A DNA stretch of 64,000 nt from an uncultured Alistipes sp. (GCA_949286165.1 CASDZK010000058.1:1-64000); one strand, 5' to 3'; positions 18,616 through 27,969 are shown, counted from the first letter of the stretch. Notes: generated by a model from the sequence alone, not told the origin. Numbers and translations: made by a program.

Positions 18616-19089
18616 CTATCGATGATGATAAGGTTCTCCGCGAAGTATCGTCATCGCCCGATAAAACTGTTCGATAAAAAGCAGCCGTATCATCTGATGC
18701 GAAAAAGTCATTCGGGAAATCGACATTCTGCCGTGTGCCGCACGATAAACACTCTCAGAAAATCCGTAGGCTCCGCCTACCACGAAAGCCAGATTCCGCA
18801 TGCCGCTTCCGGCCAGCCGTCCAATTCGGTCGGCAAACTCTTCCGAGGTATATTCCCTTCCTTTTTCATCCAACAAAACCACCCGATCATAATCCCCGAA
18901 ACGGGCCAGCATAGCCTCCCCTTCCCGTTGTTTCAATACATCGCAGGAAAGCGAAGCTCCGTTTTTCACATCCGGCAGCGTCAATATCCGAAACCGGATA
19001 TACCGGGACAACCGCTTTTCATATTCGGCCACCCCCTCCGCCACATAATTCACATTCGTTTTGCCGGTAACGATCAAATCGACATTCAT
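18616..19089 (-). CDS. rlmH: 23S rRNA (pseudouridine-1915-N3)-methyltransferase
   Basis: Methylates pseudouridine 1915 in helix 69 of 23S rRNA. 157 residues, the normal size for this SPOUT enzyme. The knot region is visible as VVLLDEKGREYTSEEFA, LAFVVGGAYGFSESV (SAM-binding GGAYG) and the C-terminal ISRMTFSHQMIRLLFIEQFYRAMTI, ending with the typical YHHR. Lies 34 bases upstream of the giant kinase on the same strand. Confidence 0.95.
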   Translation of the reverse strand: MNVDLIVTGKTNVNYVAEGVAEYEKRLSRYIRFRILTLPDVKNGASLSCDVLKQREGEAMLARFGDYDRVVLLDEKGREYTSEEFADRIGRLAGSGMRNLAFVVGGAYGFSESVYRAAHGRMSISRMTFSHQMIRLLFIEQFYRAMTILRGEPYHHR

Positions 19090-19219
19090 CGGCCACCCCC
19101 ACCGGAAAAACCGGGCCCCCGTACCGTTACGGAGTGCCGTCCGACCCCATCCGTACCGGTTTTGTCACACACAAAAATAATGCCTGCCATATCCTTTTAT
19201 TTGGACAATTTACAAGAAA

Positions 19220-20221
19220 TTACAGCGCGTTCACGCCTTCCTCGAACCGGCGCAAAGTCTCCTCCATCGTGGCGAACGATTTGGCCCCCGCCGCATTCTT
19301 ATGCCCGCCTCCCGAAAACCAGGTCCGGGCGAACCGATTGACGTCCACGCCCTCCGTCCCCCGCGACCGCAGCGAAATTTTAATGCATTCGTTCGTTTCG
19401 GTAAACAACGCCGACATACCGACCCCTCCGATGGAAAGCAGCATATTGACCAGCCCTTCCGTATCCCCCGGCCGGTAATGGAACCGGTTGAGTTCGGCCA
19501 TGGAAAGGGCGACATAAGCCGTTTTCGGATTCAGCAAAGTCAGCTTCTCATGCAGGGCATACCCGATCAACCGCATCCGCCACTCCGAATAGACGTTGAA
19601 CACCTGTGCGTTCAGTTCCGCAGGCGACACGCCGCGGTCCACCAAATCGGCGATGATCCGGTACAGCTCGCCCGTCAGGTTGCCGTAGCTGAAATTGCCC
19701 GTATCGGTCATCATCCCCACATAGATATTTTTCGCCATCGACAAGGTCAGCGACGCCAGATCCCCCAGATCGCGGATCAGGCGATAGACGATCAGGGCCG
19801 TAGAGGAAGCCTCGGTATCGCTGAAACAAAGGTCGAACCGTTCTTTCGGCGGATTCAGGTGGTGGTCGATCAGCACCCGACATGCCGTGCGGTTCGCCTC
19901 CACCGGCGCGGACAACGCCCCGATCCGGGTTTCCGTTTCGTTGAAATCCATGGCGAAAATGACTTCGGCCTTTTCCACGGCCTCCGCCGCCGACCGGTCG
20001 TCGGCCCGGAAACTGCGGAGCCGGGCGAAACCGTCCATCGACCGCAGGAAAACGGGAGGGTCGTTGGGCACGAACAAAGCGACCTCGTGCCCCGTCCGTT
20101 CCAGATACTCCCCCCAGGCCAATAACGACCCGACGGCGTCGCCGTCGGGATTCGCATGCCCGATTAGCACCATTTTTGCAGGTTGCCGTAAAATTTCCCG
20201 AAGTTTACTAATATCTGACAT
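19220..20221 (-). CDS. nrnA: DHH family phosphoesterase, NrnA-like oligoribonuclease/pAp phosphatase
   Basis: 333 residues. DHH motifs in order: GHANPDGDAVGSL, IFAMDFNE, LIDHHLNP (the DHH triad), MTDTGNFSYG, then a DHHA1 RNA-binding domain ending GGGHKNAAG. NrnA enzymes degrade very short RNAs and dephosphorylate pAp; this is likely here because the phylum lacks Orn. Cytoplasmic, manganese-dependent by family. The 130-base gap to rlmH shows nothing notable. Confidence 0.88.
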   Translation of the reverse strand: MSDISKLREILRQPAKMVLIGHANPDGDAVGSLLAWGEYLERTGHEVALFVPNDPPVFLRSMDGFARLRSFRADDRSAAEAVEKAEVIFAMDFNETETRIGALSAPVEANRTACRVLIDHHLNPPKERFDLCFSDTEASSTALIVYRLIRDLGDLASLTLSMAKNIYVGMMTDTGNFSYGNLTGELYRIIADLVDRGVSPAELNAQVFNVYSEWRMRLIGYALHEKLTLLNPKTAYVALSMAELNRFHYRPGDTEGLVNMLLSIGGVGMSALFTETNECIKISLRSRGTEGVDVNRFARTWFSGGGHKNAAGAKSFATMEETLRRFEEGVNAL

Positions 20222-20262
20222 TTTTATACTATATTTATCGCATTATAAATTCATGATGAGCC

Positions 20263-20475
20263 ATGTCTATCTTCCGCCGGATATTCCGCTTCTACTACGA
20301 AGGGTTCCGCAGCATGACGCTGGGCAGAACCCTCTGGCTGATTATTCTGGTAAAGATATTCATAATGTTTGGAATATTAAAGTTTTTCTTCTTTCCGGAC
20401 GCCCTGGCCGGATTCGATACCGAACCGGAAAAAGCGGCCCACGTGCTCGACGAGCTGACGGCTCCCCGCCGCTGA
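20263..20475 (+). CDS. DUF4492 membrane protein linked to cytochrome bd oxidase
   Basis: 70 residues: a basic amphipathic start (RRIFRFYYEGFRSMTLGRTLW), one membrane helix (LIILVKIFIMFGILKFFFF) and a short soluble tail. This matches DUF4492, a small protein found directly upstream of cydAB in Bacteroidota. A role in oxidase assembly or as an accessory subunit, like CydX, is inferred from location only. It is 52 bases before cydA. Confidence 0.82.
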   Translation: MSIFRRIFRFYYEGFRSMTLGRTLWLIILVKIFIMFGILKFFFFPDALAGFDTEPEKAAHVLDELTAPRR

Positions 20476-20527
20476 CCGCCTTCCGCTCCGGCCTCGCTCC
20501 CCTCTTCGTTACTTAACCTGCACAAAC

Positions 20528-22093
20528 ATGATACCACTGAACATTACCGAAATCGTAGATTGGTCGCGGGCCCAGTTCGCCCTGACGGCCATGTACCACT
20601 GGCTTTTCGTTCCGCTGACCCTCGGTTTGGGAATCATCTGCGCCGTCATGGAAACCGTATATCTGCGCAAAGGGTTCCCTCCCGAATGGAAAAAGACCGT
20701 CCGGTTCTGGATGCGCCTCTTCGGCATCAATTTCGCCATCGGCGTAGCCACCGGGCTGATTCTCGAATTCGAGTTCGGGACCAACTGGTCCAACTACTCC
20801 TATTTCGTAGGCGACATCTTCGGGGCCCCGTTGGCCATCGAAGGCATCGTGGCCTTCTTCATGGAAGCCACGTTCATCGCCGTCATGTTCTTCGGCTGGG
20901 ACAAAGTCTCCCCCCGGTTCCACCTGACCTCCACATGGTTGGTGGCCATCGGCGCCAGCCTGTCGGCCTACTGGATCCTCGTGGCCAACAGCTGGATGCA
21001 ATACCCCGTCGGCATGAGCTTCAACCTCGAAACCGCCCGAAACGAAATGACCGATTTCGCCCAGGTAGCGTTCTCGCCCGTCGCCGTCACGAAATTCATC
21101 CACTCCGTCTCCTCGGGACTGGTTACGGCCGCCCTGTTCGTCTGCGGCATTTCCGCCTGGTACATGCTGCGTAAACGGGAAGCCTTTCTGGCCGCCCGCA
21201 GCCTTCGCATCGGCGCCGTAACCGGACTCATCGGTTCCCTGCTCGTCGCATGGAGCGGCGACAACTCCGGCGTGCAGGTCGCCCGCATACAACCCATGAA
21301 ACTGGCGGCCATGGAGGCCATTTACAAAGGGCAGACGGGCGCACCGCTGACTGTCATCAGCCTGCTGAATCCCGCCAAACGGATAGACAACGACGAGCCC
21401 ATACACTACGCCCCCGTCCGGATCGACGGCATGCTGTCCCTGCTGGCCGCCCACCGTTCCGATGCCTTCGTGCCGGGCATTGAAGACCTCGTTTACGGCA
21501 ACGCCGCTCACGGCATTCTCTCCACCCGCGACAAGATGGAGCGAGGCGAGGAAGCGCGGACCCAGATGGCGCGTTACGTGGAGGCCCGTAAAACCGGAGA
21601 CACGGCGACCATGCGACAGGTGCAGCGCCTGTTCGACACCCGGACGGAAGAGGGACGGCAATTCCACGACACCTATTTCCGCTATCTCGGCTACGGTTAC
21701 CTCGACCACCCGGAAGAGGTCATCCCCAATATTCCCCTGACCTATTACAGCTTCCGCGTCATGGTCGGGTTGGGCGTCTATTTCATCCTGCTGTTCGCCG
21801 TCGTATTGTGGCTGGGGCGCAAACCGCTGGAAGGGCGAAAATTCCTGTTGCGCCTGCTCGTATGGTCCATCCCGTTGGGGTATCTGGCGGGACAGGCGGG
21901 CTGGATCGTCTGCGAAGTGGGACGACAACCGTGGACCATACAGGACCTGTTGCCGACGGGCGTTTCCGTATCGAGCCTCGACGCCGCCTCGGTGCAAACC
22001 ACCTTTTTCCTGTTCGCCGTTCTGTTTACCCTGCTGCTGATCGCCGAAATACGCATCATGCTGAAACAAATCCGGATCGGCTCCGAACGTTAA
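20528..22093 (+). CDS. cydA: Cytochrome bd ubiquinol oxidase subunit I
   Basis: Oxygen-reducing quinol oxidase subunit in the inner membrane, binding haems b558, b595 and d. 521 residues. Visible: N-terminal haem-ligand His in FALTAMYHWLFVPLTLGLG, the conserved GDNSG then QPMKLAAMEA quinol-loop motif at ~240-260, YYSFRVMVGLG with the axial Met, and GRQPW near 453. Subunit II follows within 31 bases. In a gut anaerobe this high-affinity oxidase scavenges traces of oxygen. Confidence 0.97.
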   Translation: MIPLNITEIVDWSRAQFALTAMYHWLFVPLTLGLGIICAVMETVYLRKGFPPEWKKTVRFWMRLFGINFAIGVATGLILEFEFGTNWSNYSYFVGDIFGAPLAIEGIVAFFMEATFIAVMFFGWDKVSPRFHLTSTWLVAIGASLSAYWILVANSWMQYPVGMSFNLETARNEMTDFAQVAFSPVAVTKFIHSVSSGLVTAALFVCGISAWYMLRKREAFLAARSLRIGAVTGLIGSLLVAWSGDNSGVQVARIQPMKLAAMEAIYKGQTGAPLTVISLLNPAKRIDNDEPIHYAPVRIDGMLSLLAAHRSDAFVPGIEDLVYGNAAHGILSTRDKMERGEEARTQMARYVEARKTGDTATMRQVQRLFDTRTEEGRQFHDTYFRYLGYGYLDHPEEVIPNIPLTYYSFRVMVGLGVYFILLFAVVLWLGRKPLEGRKFLLRLLVWSIPLGYLAGQAGWIVCEVGRQPWTIQDLLPTGVSVSSLDAASVQTTFFLFAVLFTLLLIAEIRIMLKQIRIGSER

Positions 22094-22124
22094 CCGATTG
22101 TCTGACATTAAACCGCTTTACGCT

Positions 22125-23276
22125 ATGGACTCCTATATTTTCCTGCAACACTATTGGTGGCTGATCATTTCGCTGCTGGCCGGCCTGCTGGTCTTCCTGC
22201 TTTTCGTACAGGGCGGGCAGACCCTCATTTACACCTTGGGCAAAACGCCCCGGCAACGCGACGTTATCATCAACTCGTTGGGCCATAAATGGGAACTGAC
22301 CTTTACCACGTTAGTCACTTTCGGCGGAGCCTTCTTCGCCTCCTTCCCGCTCTTCTACTCCACCAGCTTCGGCGGAGCCTTCTATGTCTGGATGGCCATC
22401 CTGTTCTTTTTCGTCATACAGGCCGTGGCGTACGAATACCGGTCGAAACCGGAGAATTTTCTCGGCGCCCGCACCTACGAATGGTTCCTGATTCTCAACG
22501 GACTGTTCGGAACGCTTCTGTTGGGAGCCGCCGTAGGAACCCTCTTTACCGGCGGGGCGTTCACGGTGGAAAGGGGTAACCTGGCACTCGTGTCGGGCAG
22601 TCCGGTCATTTCCCAGTGGCAAACGCCGTGGCGGGGGTTGGAAGCCCTGCTCGACCTGCGCAACGTAGCGCTCGGGCTGGCCGTCTTTTTCCTCGCCCGC
22701 ACGCTCGGCATCCACTACCTCTACAACAACCTCGACGCGCCGGACATCCTCCGGAACGCCAAACGTCCCCTGTGGATCTCTTCCGTAGCGTTCGTCGTCT
22801 GTTTCGTCGGTTTCCTGGTCTCCCTGCTGCTCTCTTCCGGCCAACAGGCCGACCCGGTTACCGGAACCATTCGGCCGGTCGAATACCTCTATTTCCATAA
22901 CCTGCGGGAAATGCCGTTCATCGCCGTACTGCTGGCATTAGGCATCGCTGCCGTGTTGTGGGGCATTGCCTCGGCTCTGCTGCAAACCGACCGCAAGGCC
23001 ATCTGGTTCAGCGGCACGGGAACCGTCCTCACGGTATGCATGCTGATGCTGCTGGCCGGATACAACGGCACGGCCTATTACCCTTCCTTGTGCGACCCGC
23101 AGAGTTCGCTGACCATCGCCAACAGCTCCTCCAGTCCTTTCACGCTCCGCACGATGGCCATCGTCTCCGTTTTCATTCCGTTCGTAGTCGCCTACATCTG
23201 GTACGTCTGGCGAACGATGAATAAAAAGCCGCTGTCGGAAGCCGAACTGGAGAAGCCGGAAACCCCGAAATATTGA
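22125..23276 (+). CDS. cydB: Cytochrome bd ubiquinol oxidase subunit II
   Basis: 383 residues with about eight membrane segments. N-terminal QHYWWLIISLLAGLLVFLLFVQGGQTL is typical of CydB. Forms the heterodimer with CydA. The ATG at 22125 is preferred over an in-frame TTG at 22098. The stop codon at 23274-23276 is followed immediately by a palindromic repeat (23277-23402). Confidence 0.95.
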   Translation: MDSYIFLQHYWWLIISLLAGLLVFLLFVQGGQTLIYTLGKTPRQRDVIINSLGHKWELTFTTLVTFGGAFFASFPLFYSTSFGGAFYVWMAILFFFVIQAVAYEYRSKPENFLGARTYEWFLILNGLFGTLLLGAAVGTLFTGGAFTVERGNLALVSGSPVISQWQTPWRGLEALLDLRNVALGLAVFFLARTLGIHYLYNNLDAPDILRNAKRPLWISSVAFVVCFVGFLVSLLLSSGQQADPVTGTIRPVEYLYFHNLREMPFIAVLLALGIAAVLWGIASALLQTDRKAIWFSGTGTVLTVCMLMLLAGYNGTAYYPSLCDPQSSLTIANSSSSPFTLRTMAIVSVFIPFVVAYIWYVWRTMNKKPLSEAELEKPETPKY

Positions 23277-23402
23277 AAGTTGTCCCCCAAATCTTCATCT
23301 GCCGCGTTACTGCCTTTTAAAACTTCGGTCACGTACTGACTGACGTACGTGACCTCATCTTGGAAAAGCAAAGCCTGACAGATGAAGATTTTTGAACGAC
23401 TT
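23277..23402 (+). repeat. Palindromic intergenic repeat, copy 1
   Basis: Starts AAGTTGTCCC one base after the cydB stop and ends near GAACGACTT. The outer arms (TCTTCATCTG / CAGATGAAGA) pair, giving a long hairpin with a centre containing ACGTACGTGAC. Shares the block CGTTACTGC plus TTCGGTCACGTAC with copies at 42331, 48741 and (inverted) 59107. It probably also acts as the cydB transcript end. Confidence 0.85.
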
Positions 23403-23669
23403 GCAGAATGTTTTCGTTAAGCCGAATGCAGAGCCGAACTCGTTCGGGCTATGCCGAGGCGGGAAAACGTCGAAAGGAATTCAAGGTAAATCCCCTTGAG
23501 CTCTCTTGGCCACAACGGTAACCCGACCCAAAGGAAGACAACGAAATTTTGCGGTTCGATACACTCCCTTCCGAAAGCAAAAAAAGCCGTTTTGCTTGCT
23601 TTTTTGATTTTTTCCCGTATCTTTACCACGACGAATCGATTTTCCGTTCGTCCCTTCGCCGGTCGAAAC
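23403..23669. promoter_or_regulatory. Leader and promoter region of rlmN
   Basis: Apart from the repeat, the region contains TATCTTTA near 23615-23622, a near-match to the TAnnTTTG -7 element, in a T-rich tract. I see nothing else that can be named. Confidence 0.4.
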
Positions 23670-24707
23670 ATGGAAAAAGAAAAGAGCGAAAAAGAGTGGC
23701 TGTTCGGCAAAACGCTGGCCGAATTGGAAACCGTGGCCGCTGAAGCCGGCGGCAAACGCTATATGGCCCGTCAGTTGGCGGAGTGGCTGTACGGAAAACG
23801 GATAACGGAAATTGACGGGATGACCAACCTCTCGAAAGCCGTTCGCGAACGGTTGCGGGAGAAATACGACGTAGGACGCATCGGTTATACGACCGTGCAG
23901 GACTCTGCGGACGGAACAAGGAAATACCTGTTCCCCACCCTCGGCGGAGCGGCCGTGGAATCGGCCTATATCCCCGACGGCGATCGGGCCACCTTGTGCA
24001 TATCGTCGCAATCCGGCTGCCGCATGGGTTGCCGTTTCTGCATGACGGCCCGACAGGGATTCCTGCACAACCTCTCGGCGGGCGAGATCCTGAACCAGAT
24101 TTGCTCCATCGACGAAACGGAGCGGTTGACCAACGTGGTCTATATGGGAATGGGAGAACCGTTGGACAACCTCGACAACGTGTTGCGCAGTCTGGAAATC
24201 CTGACTGCGGAATGGGGATTCGGATGGAGCCCTACCCGCATTACGCTCTCTACCGTAGGCGTCATTCCCGCCCTGGTACGGTTTATGAGGGAAAGCAAGG
24301 CGCATCTGGCTGTCAGCCTCCACGACCCGTTCGGCGACGAGCGGCAGCGGCTGATGCCCGTGCAAAACAAATACGACATCGGCGAAGTGGTCGGAGAACT
24401 GAAGAAATACGACTGGAGCGGACAACGCCGCATCAGTTTCGAATACATTCTGTTCGACGGAATCAACGATACCGACCGGCATGTCCGCGAACTTTGCCGT
24501 TTGTTGAAAGGATTGCGGTGCAGGGTAAACCTCATCCGTTTCCACCGCATTCCCGACACTCCGTTGCGACCTTCCCCTCCCGAACGCATAGCGGCCTTCC
24601 GGGACGCCATGAACCGGGAAGGCATCATAACCACCCTGAGAGCTTCGCGCGGCGAAGACATTTCCGCCGCCTGCGGCATGCTCTCGACCAAAAACAAACG
24701 CATTTAA
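23670..24707 (+). CDS. rlmN: 23S rRNA (adenine-2503-C2)-methyltransferase
   Basis: Radical-SAM methyltransferase acting on A2503 of 23S rRNA and A37 of some tRNAs. 345 residues. The cluster motif CxxxCxxC is at Cys117, Cys121 and Cys124 (SGCRMGCRFCMTARQG). GMGEPLDNLDNV and LSTVGVIP follow, and the C-terminal catalytic Cys lies in ISAACGML. The ATG at 23670 gives the normal family N-terminus; the open frame upstream is intergenic. A thioredoxin gene follows 18 bases downstream. Confidence 0.95.
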   Translation: MEKEKSEKEWLFGKTLAELETVAAEAGGKRYMARQLAEWLYGKRITEIDGMTNLSKAVRERLREKYDVGRIGYTTVQDSADGTRKYLFPTLGGAAVESAYIPDGDRATLCISSQSGCRMGCRFCMTARQGFLHNLSAGEILNQICSIDETERLTNVVYMGMGEPLDNLDNVLRSLEILTAEWGFGWSPTRITLSTVGVIPALVRFMRESKAHLAVSLHDPFGDERQRLMPVQNKYDIGEVVGELKKYDWSGQRRISFEYILFDGINDTDRHVRELCRLLKGLRCRVNLIRFHRIPDTPLRPSPPERIAAFRDAMNREGIITTLRASRGEDISAACGMLSTKNKRI

Positions 24708-24725
24708 CGCATAAAACTGCTTATT

Positions 24726-25154
24726 ATGAAAAAGATTTTTCTGTTACTGTTCGCCGCACTCTTTGTAGCCGGTCAAGCTCCGGCGCAAAGTACAGGCGGA
24801 ATCGAATTCGAAAGCGGTTCCTTTACCGACGTGCTGAAGAAAGCCCAGGAATCGGGCAAGTTAGTATTCATGGATTGCTACGCCGTATGGTGCGGTCCGT
24901 GCAAACTCATGGCCAAAGAGGTATTCCCCCAGAAAATCGTGGGAGATTATTTCAACAAAAACTTCATCAACTATAAACTCGACATGGAAAAAGGCGAGGG
25001 TGTGGATATTGCCAAAAAATACGGTATCAAAGCCTATCCGACCTTCCTGATCCTGAACGGCGACGGCAAGGAGTTGGGCCGTATCGTAGGAGGAGCCCCG
25101 GCCGAAGAATTTATCAAGAAAGTGCAGAAAACCGTCGAAGGCATCTCCGAATAA
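24726..25154 (+). CDS. Exported thioredoxin-family protein
   Basis: 142 residues. The signal peptide MKKIFLLLFAALFVAGQAPAQ directs export to the periplasm. A thioredoxin fold follows with active site WCGPCK (Cys56, Cys59) and the cis-Pro loop IKAYPTFLIL. Likely reduces or forms disulfides in exported proteins; direction cannot be told. Ends at a clear terminator. Confidence 0.9.
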   Translation: MKKIFLLLFAALFVAGQAPAQSTGGIEFESGSFTDVLKKAQESGKLVFMDCYAVWCGPCKLMAKEVFPQKIVGDYFNKNFINYKLDMEKGEGVDIAKKYGIKAYPTFLILNGDGKELGRIVGGAPAEEFIKKVQKTVEGISE

Positions 25155-25178
25155 GTCTGGCGACGTCTTTCAGTTCCG

Positions 25179-25213
25179 ACATCGGTCCCATTCATTCGGG
25201 GCCGATGTTTTTT
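25179..25213 (+). terminator. Rho-independent terminator after thioredoxin gene
   Basis: Arms ACATCGGTCCC (25179-25189) and GGGGCCGATGT (25198-25208), followed by a T-run at 25208-25213. Confidence 0.85.
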
Positions 25214-25606
25214 GTCTCCCCGCATCGCGGCTGCATCGAAAAGAAACGGGCTTTTCCCGAGATGCTTCCCCGTTGCCTTCCGGATTTCCGGAAATCGAGC
25301 CGCGTCTCGGTACGTTTTTTTTACTGCCCCTCCTACAACGGATATCATAATTTTTATCGGATCCGAGGTACCAGCACAGCTTTTTTTTCGTAACTTTACA
25401 CCAATTTTGAAAATTGGTCGGACTTTATTCCGAATTTTTTCGGAAAGCCGTTTCCAGACAAATCTTTTTTCGGAAAACGCAACCGACAACGATTGTCTTA
25501 AATATTCGAAAAAGGAATACCGGAAAAAGTCTTGAAACGACCGCAACGAATCATAAAGTTCCGAACAGTTTCTCAATTCACGAAAACGATATAAACAGAT
25601 AAAAAG
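25214..25606 (+). promoter_or_regulatory. Long leader region of ilvE
   Basis: About 390 bases without a gene. TAACTTTA at 25391-25398 is a plausible -7 element and would leave a ~200-base untranslated leader. The leader contains small inverted repeats (CAATTTTGAAAATTG near 25402, and TTCCGAATTTTTTCGGAA near 25430). No known riboswitch is recognisable. Confidence 0.35.
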
Positions 25607-26626
25607 ATGGTAGATTTAGACTGGAGCAACCTGAGTTTCTCTTATCGGGAAACGGCGTATAATGTTCGTTGCACGTATAAAAACGGCGCATGGGGAGAAC
25701 TTGAAATACACAGCGAAAACACGGTAAACCTAAGCATTGCGGCCACCTGCCTGCATTACGGTCAGGAAGCGTTCGAAGGTCTGAAGGCTTTCCGTTGCGA
25801 AGACGGCAAAGTCCGTATTTTCCGCATGGAAGACAACGCCAGGCGCATGATCAGTTCCGCTTCCTATTTGAAAATGGCGGAACCTCCCGTGGAATTGTTT
25901 TGCAACGCCGTGAAAAAAGTGATCGAACTGAACGCGGAATACATCCCGCCTTTCGAAAGCGGCGCTTCACTCTATATCCGTCCCGTGCTGATCGGCAGCG
26001 GCGCGCAGGTAGGCGTCAAACCGGCGGACGAATACCAGTTGATTATCTTCGTTACCCCGGTAGGCCCCTATTTCAAGAACGGCAATACCGGCACCATGTC
26101 AGCCGTCATAGAGCGGGGCTACGACCGCGCCGCCCCCCACGGAACCGGACACATCAAAGCGGGCGGCAACTACGGCGCCAGCCTCACGCCCGGCATGCTG
26201 GCCCATGCGGACGGATACGACAACGCCCTTTACCTCGACCCGAAAGAAAAGAAATACGTCGATGAATGCGGCGCCGCCAATTTTTTCGGCATCAAAGGAA
26301 ACAGTTACGTCACGCCAGCCTCTTCGTCCGTACTGCCCTCGATTACCAACATGACCCTGTGTACGCTGGCCGAAGAGATGGGCCTGAAAGTGGAACGCCG
26401 CCCGATTCCGGTGGAAGAGTTGTCCGAATTTTCCGAAGCGGGCGCGTGCGGCACGGCTGCCGTGGTAACCGCCATCGGCTACATCGACGACCCCGAAACC
26501 AAGACCCGGTACAGCTACGGAGACAAACCGGGACCGTGGTGTACCCGGCTGTATCAAGCCGTTGTAGATATCCAGCACGGACGTGCCGAAGACCGCCACG
26601 GCTGGAACACCGTTCTGGACCTGTAA
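25607..26626 (+). CDS. ilvE: Branched-chain amino-acid aminotransferase
   Basis: PLP enzyme interconverting Leu/Ile/Val and their keto acids with glutamate. 339 residues. Motifs: GQEAFEGLKAFR, RPVLIGSG, the PLP lysine in GTGHIKAGGNYGASL, and the class-IV signature ending ECGAANFFGIKGNSYVTP. GACGTAAVV near the C-terminus is typical. Single gene with a long leader and its own terminator hairpin at 26654-26677. Confidence 0.95.
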   Translation: MVDLDWSNLSFSYRETAYNVRCTYKNGAWGELEIHSENTVNLSIAATCLHYGQEAFEGLKAFRCEDGKVRIFRMEDNARRMISSASYLKMAEPPVELFCNAVKKVIELNAEYIPPFESGASLYIRPVLIGSGAQVGVKPADEYQLIIFVTPVGPYFKNGNTGTMSAVIERGYDRAAPHGTGHIKAGGNYGASLTPGMLAHADGYDNALYLDPKEKKYVDECGAANFFGIKGNSYVTPASSSVLPSITNMTLCTLAEEMGLKVERRPIPVEELSEFSEAGACGTAAVVTAIGYIDDPETKTRYSYGDKPGPWCTRLYQAVVDIQHGRAEDRHGWNTVLDL

Positions 26627-26653
26627 CCGGCCGAATACATCCATATCGGAAGC

Positions 26654-26684
26654 GTCCGGTTCCCCGGGGAACCGGACATCCTTT
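26654..26684 (+). terminator. Terminator after ilvE
   Basis: Self-complementary GTCCGGTTCCCC / GGGGAACCGGAC at 26654-26677 followed by TTTT at 26681-26684. Confidence 0.7.
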
Positions 26685-26893
26685 TACAGACCGGAACAAC
26701 CCTTATATATATTATTTATTCCGCCGGTACTCCATATTCCGGAGAAAACCGTTATATTTACTTTCGATAACGAGCCGACGCCGAACAACAACCGGAACAC
26801 GCTCCGTTTCGGGAAAAACGAACGCCCCGAAATCCGGTCGATCGCCGAAGCGAGAAACGATTGAAAAAATTTCAACTTTAACCCATAAAAACA

Positions 26894-27847
26894 ATGAAAA
26901 ACTACCTGCACTCCGCTCTGACCGGAACCCGATTGTTTCCGTTTTATCTGATCTACCTGCTCGCCACCTGGGGCTATCTGTTCTCCCTCGGCGCCTTGTC
27001 CGCCGCATCCCAGCAAAATCCCGCCGCAAGCGTCGGCCTGCTGCTCTGCATATTCGTTTACCTGCTCATCCTGTTGCCCGTTCAGTTCTTTCTGGCCAAA
27101 CTGTATATCGAAAACATCGAATACCGGGACGAACGGTTAGTTTGCCGCTGCACGTTCGGCGGCTATCTGCGCATCGTCGTTCCGGGCATTCTGCTATGTA
27201 TCGTCACTCTCGGCATCTACGCCTTCTGGCTTCAGCCCCGCATCATCCGGTTCTTCGCCGACCATACCGACTACCGGAACCGGCCGTTCCGGTTCAACGG
27301 ACTGGGGACCACGCTGTTCGGCATTACCTTACTCTCTTACCTGCTGCCCCTCATAGCGGTCTCGGTCATCGCCGCGTTCCTGCCCTCCGAAACGGGCTCG
27401 CTGTTCACGCTGCTGCTGCTTCTGCCCATCGCTTCTTTCTACATCTACCTGATTTACCGGTGGTACATCGACATCACGGTCAACGGCATCACGGTCCGGC
27501 TGAGAGCGAACAATACCGTGGCGGGAGCCGGTTATATCCTCGGACAGCTGTTGCTGACGGGCGTCACGTTAGGCTTTTACCTTCCGGCAGCCGTCATACG
27601 CATCTATCATTATCTCGTCCGGAACACGGAAGCGACACGGGAAGACGGAACCCCCGCCCCCGTACGCATCGGATACGCGCCCCGCATGGGGGAAGATTAC
27701 CCCTATTTCCTGATTCAGGGCATTTTTACCCTCATCACGTTAGGCGTTTACGGCTCCTGGGCCATTGCCAACATTTACCGCCGGATGCTGGGACGGACCT
27801 TTATCGAAGAGCCAGAACCGGCGACGGACGTTCCGATTGCGGAATAG
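26894..27847 (+). CDS. YjgN family (DUF898) membrane protein
   Basis: 317 residues, roughly eight hydrophobic segments arranged as two similar halves. Family-like phrases: FAYR-like RPFRFNGLGTTLFGIT, VTLGIYAFWLQPR near 100, and YGSWAIANIYRRML near the C-terminus, echoing the first half. Function unknown; likely inner membrane. Isolated gene with hairpins on both flanks. Confidence 0.75.
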   Translation: MKNYLHSALTGTRLFPFYLIYLLATWGYLFSLGALSAASQQNPAASVGLLLCIFVYLLILLPVQFFLAKLYIENIEYRDERLVCRCTFGGYLRIVVPGILLCIVTLGIYAFWLQPRIIRFFADHTDYRNRPFRFNGLGTTLFGITLLSYLLPLIAVSVIAAFLPSETGSLFTLLLLLPIASFYIYLIYRWYIDITVNGITVRLRANNTVAGAGYILGQLLLTGVTLGFYLPAAVIRIYHYLVRNTEATREDGTPAPVRIGYAPRMGEDYPYFLIQGIFTLITLGVYGSWAIANIYRRMLGRTFIEEPEPATDVPIAE

Positions 27848-27858
27848 CCGCACGCTCC

Positions 27859-27934
27859 GGTTTGAACCCCAATCGATCATTCAGGCTTCGCTTTGATTTC
27901 AGGATCCGGCCTGAGGCCGATTGGGGTTCAAACC
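27859..27934. repeat. Perfect 17-base inverted repeat
   Basis: Arms 27859-27875 (GGTTTGAACCCCAATCG) and 27918-27934, separated by 42 bases that can fold further (CAGGC / GCCTG). It lies just after the YjgN gene stop and could be the transcript end. Confidence 0.7.
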
Positions 27935-27969
27935 ACCGCACTGCGACTTTCAGTCCGCGGCGGTCTCTT

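Noticed and set aside
20513-22108. 531-codon minus-strand frame
   Set aside because: Opposite cydA; Gly/Asp/His-rich and without recognisable domains.
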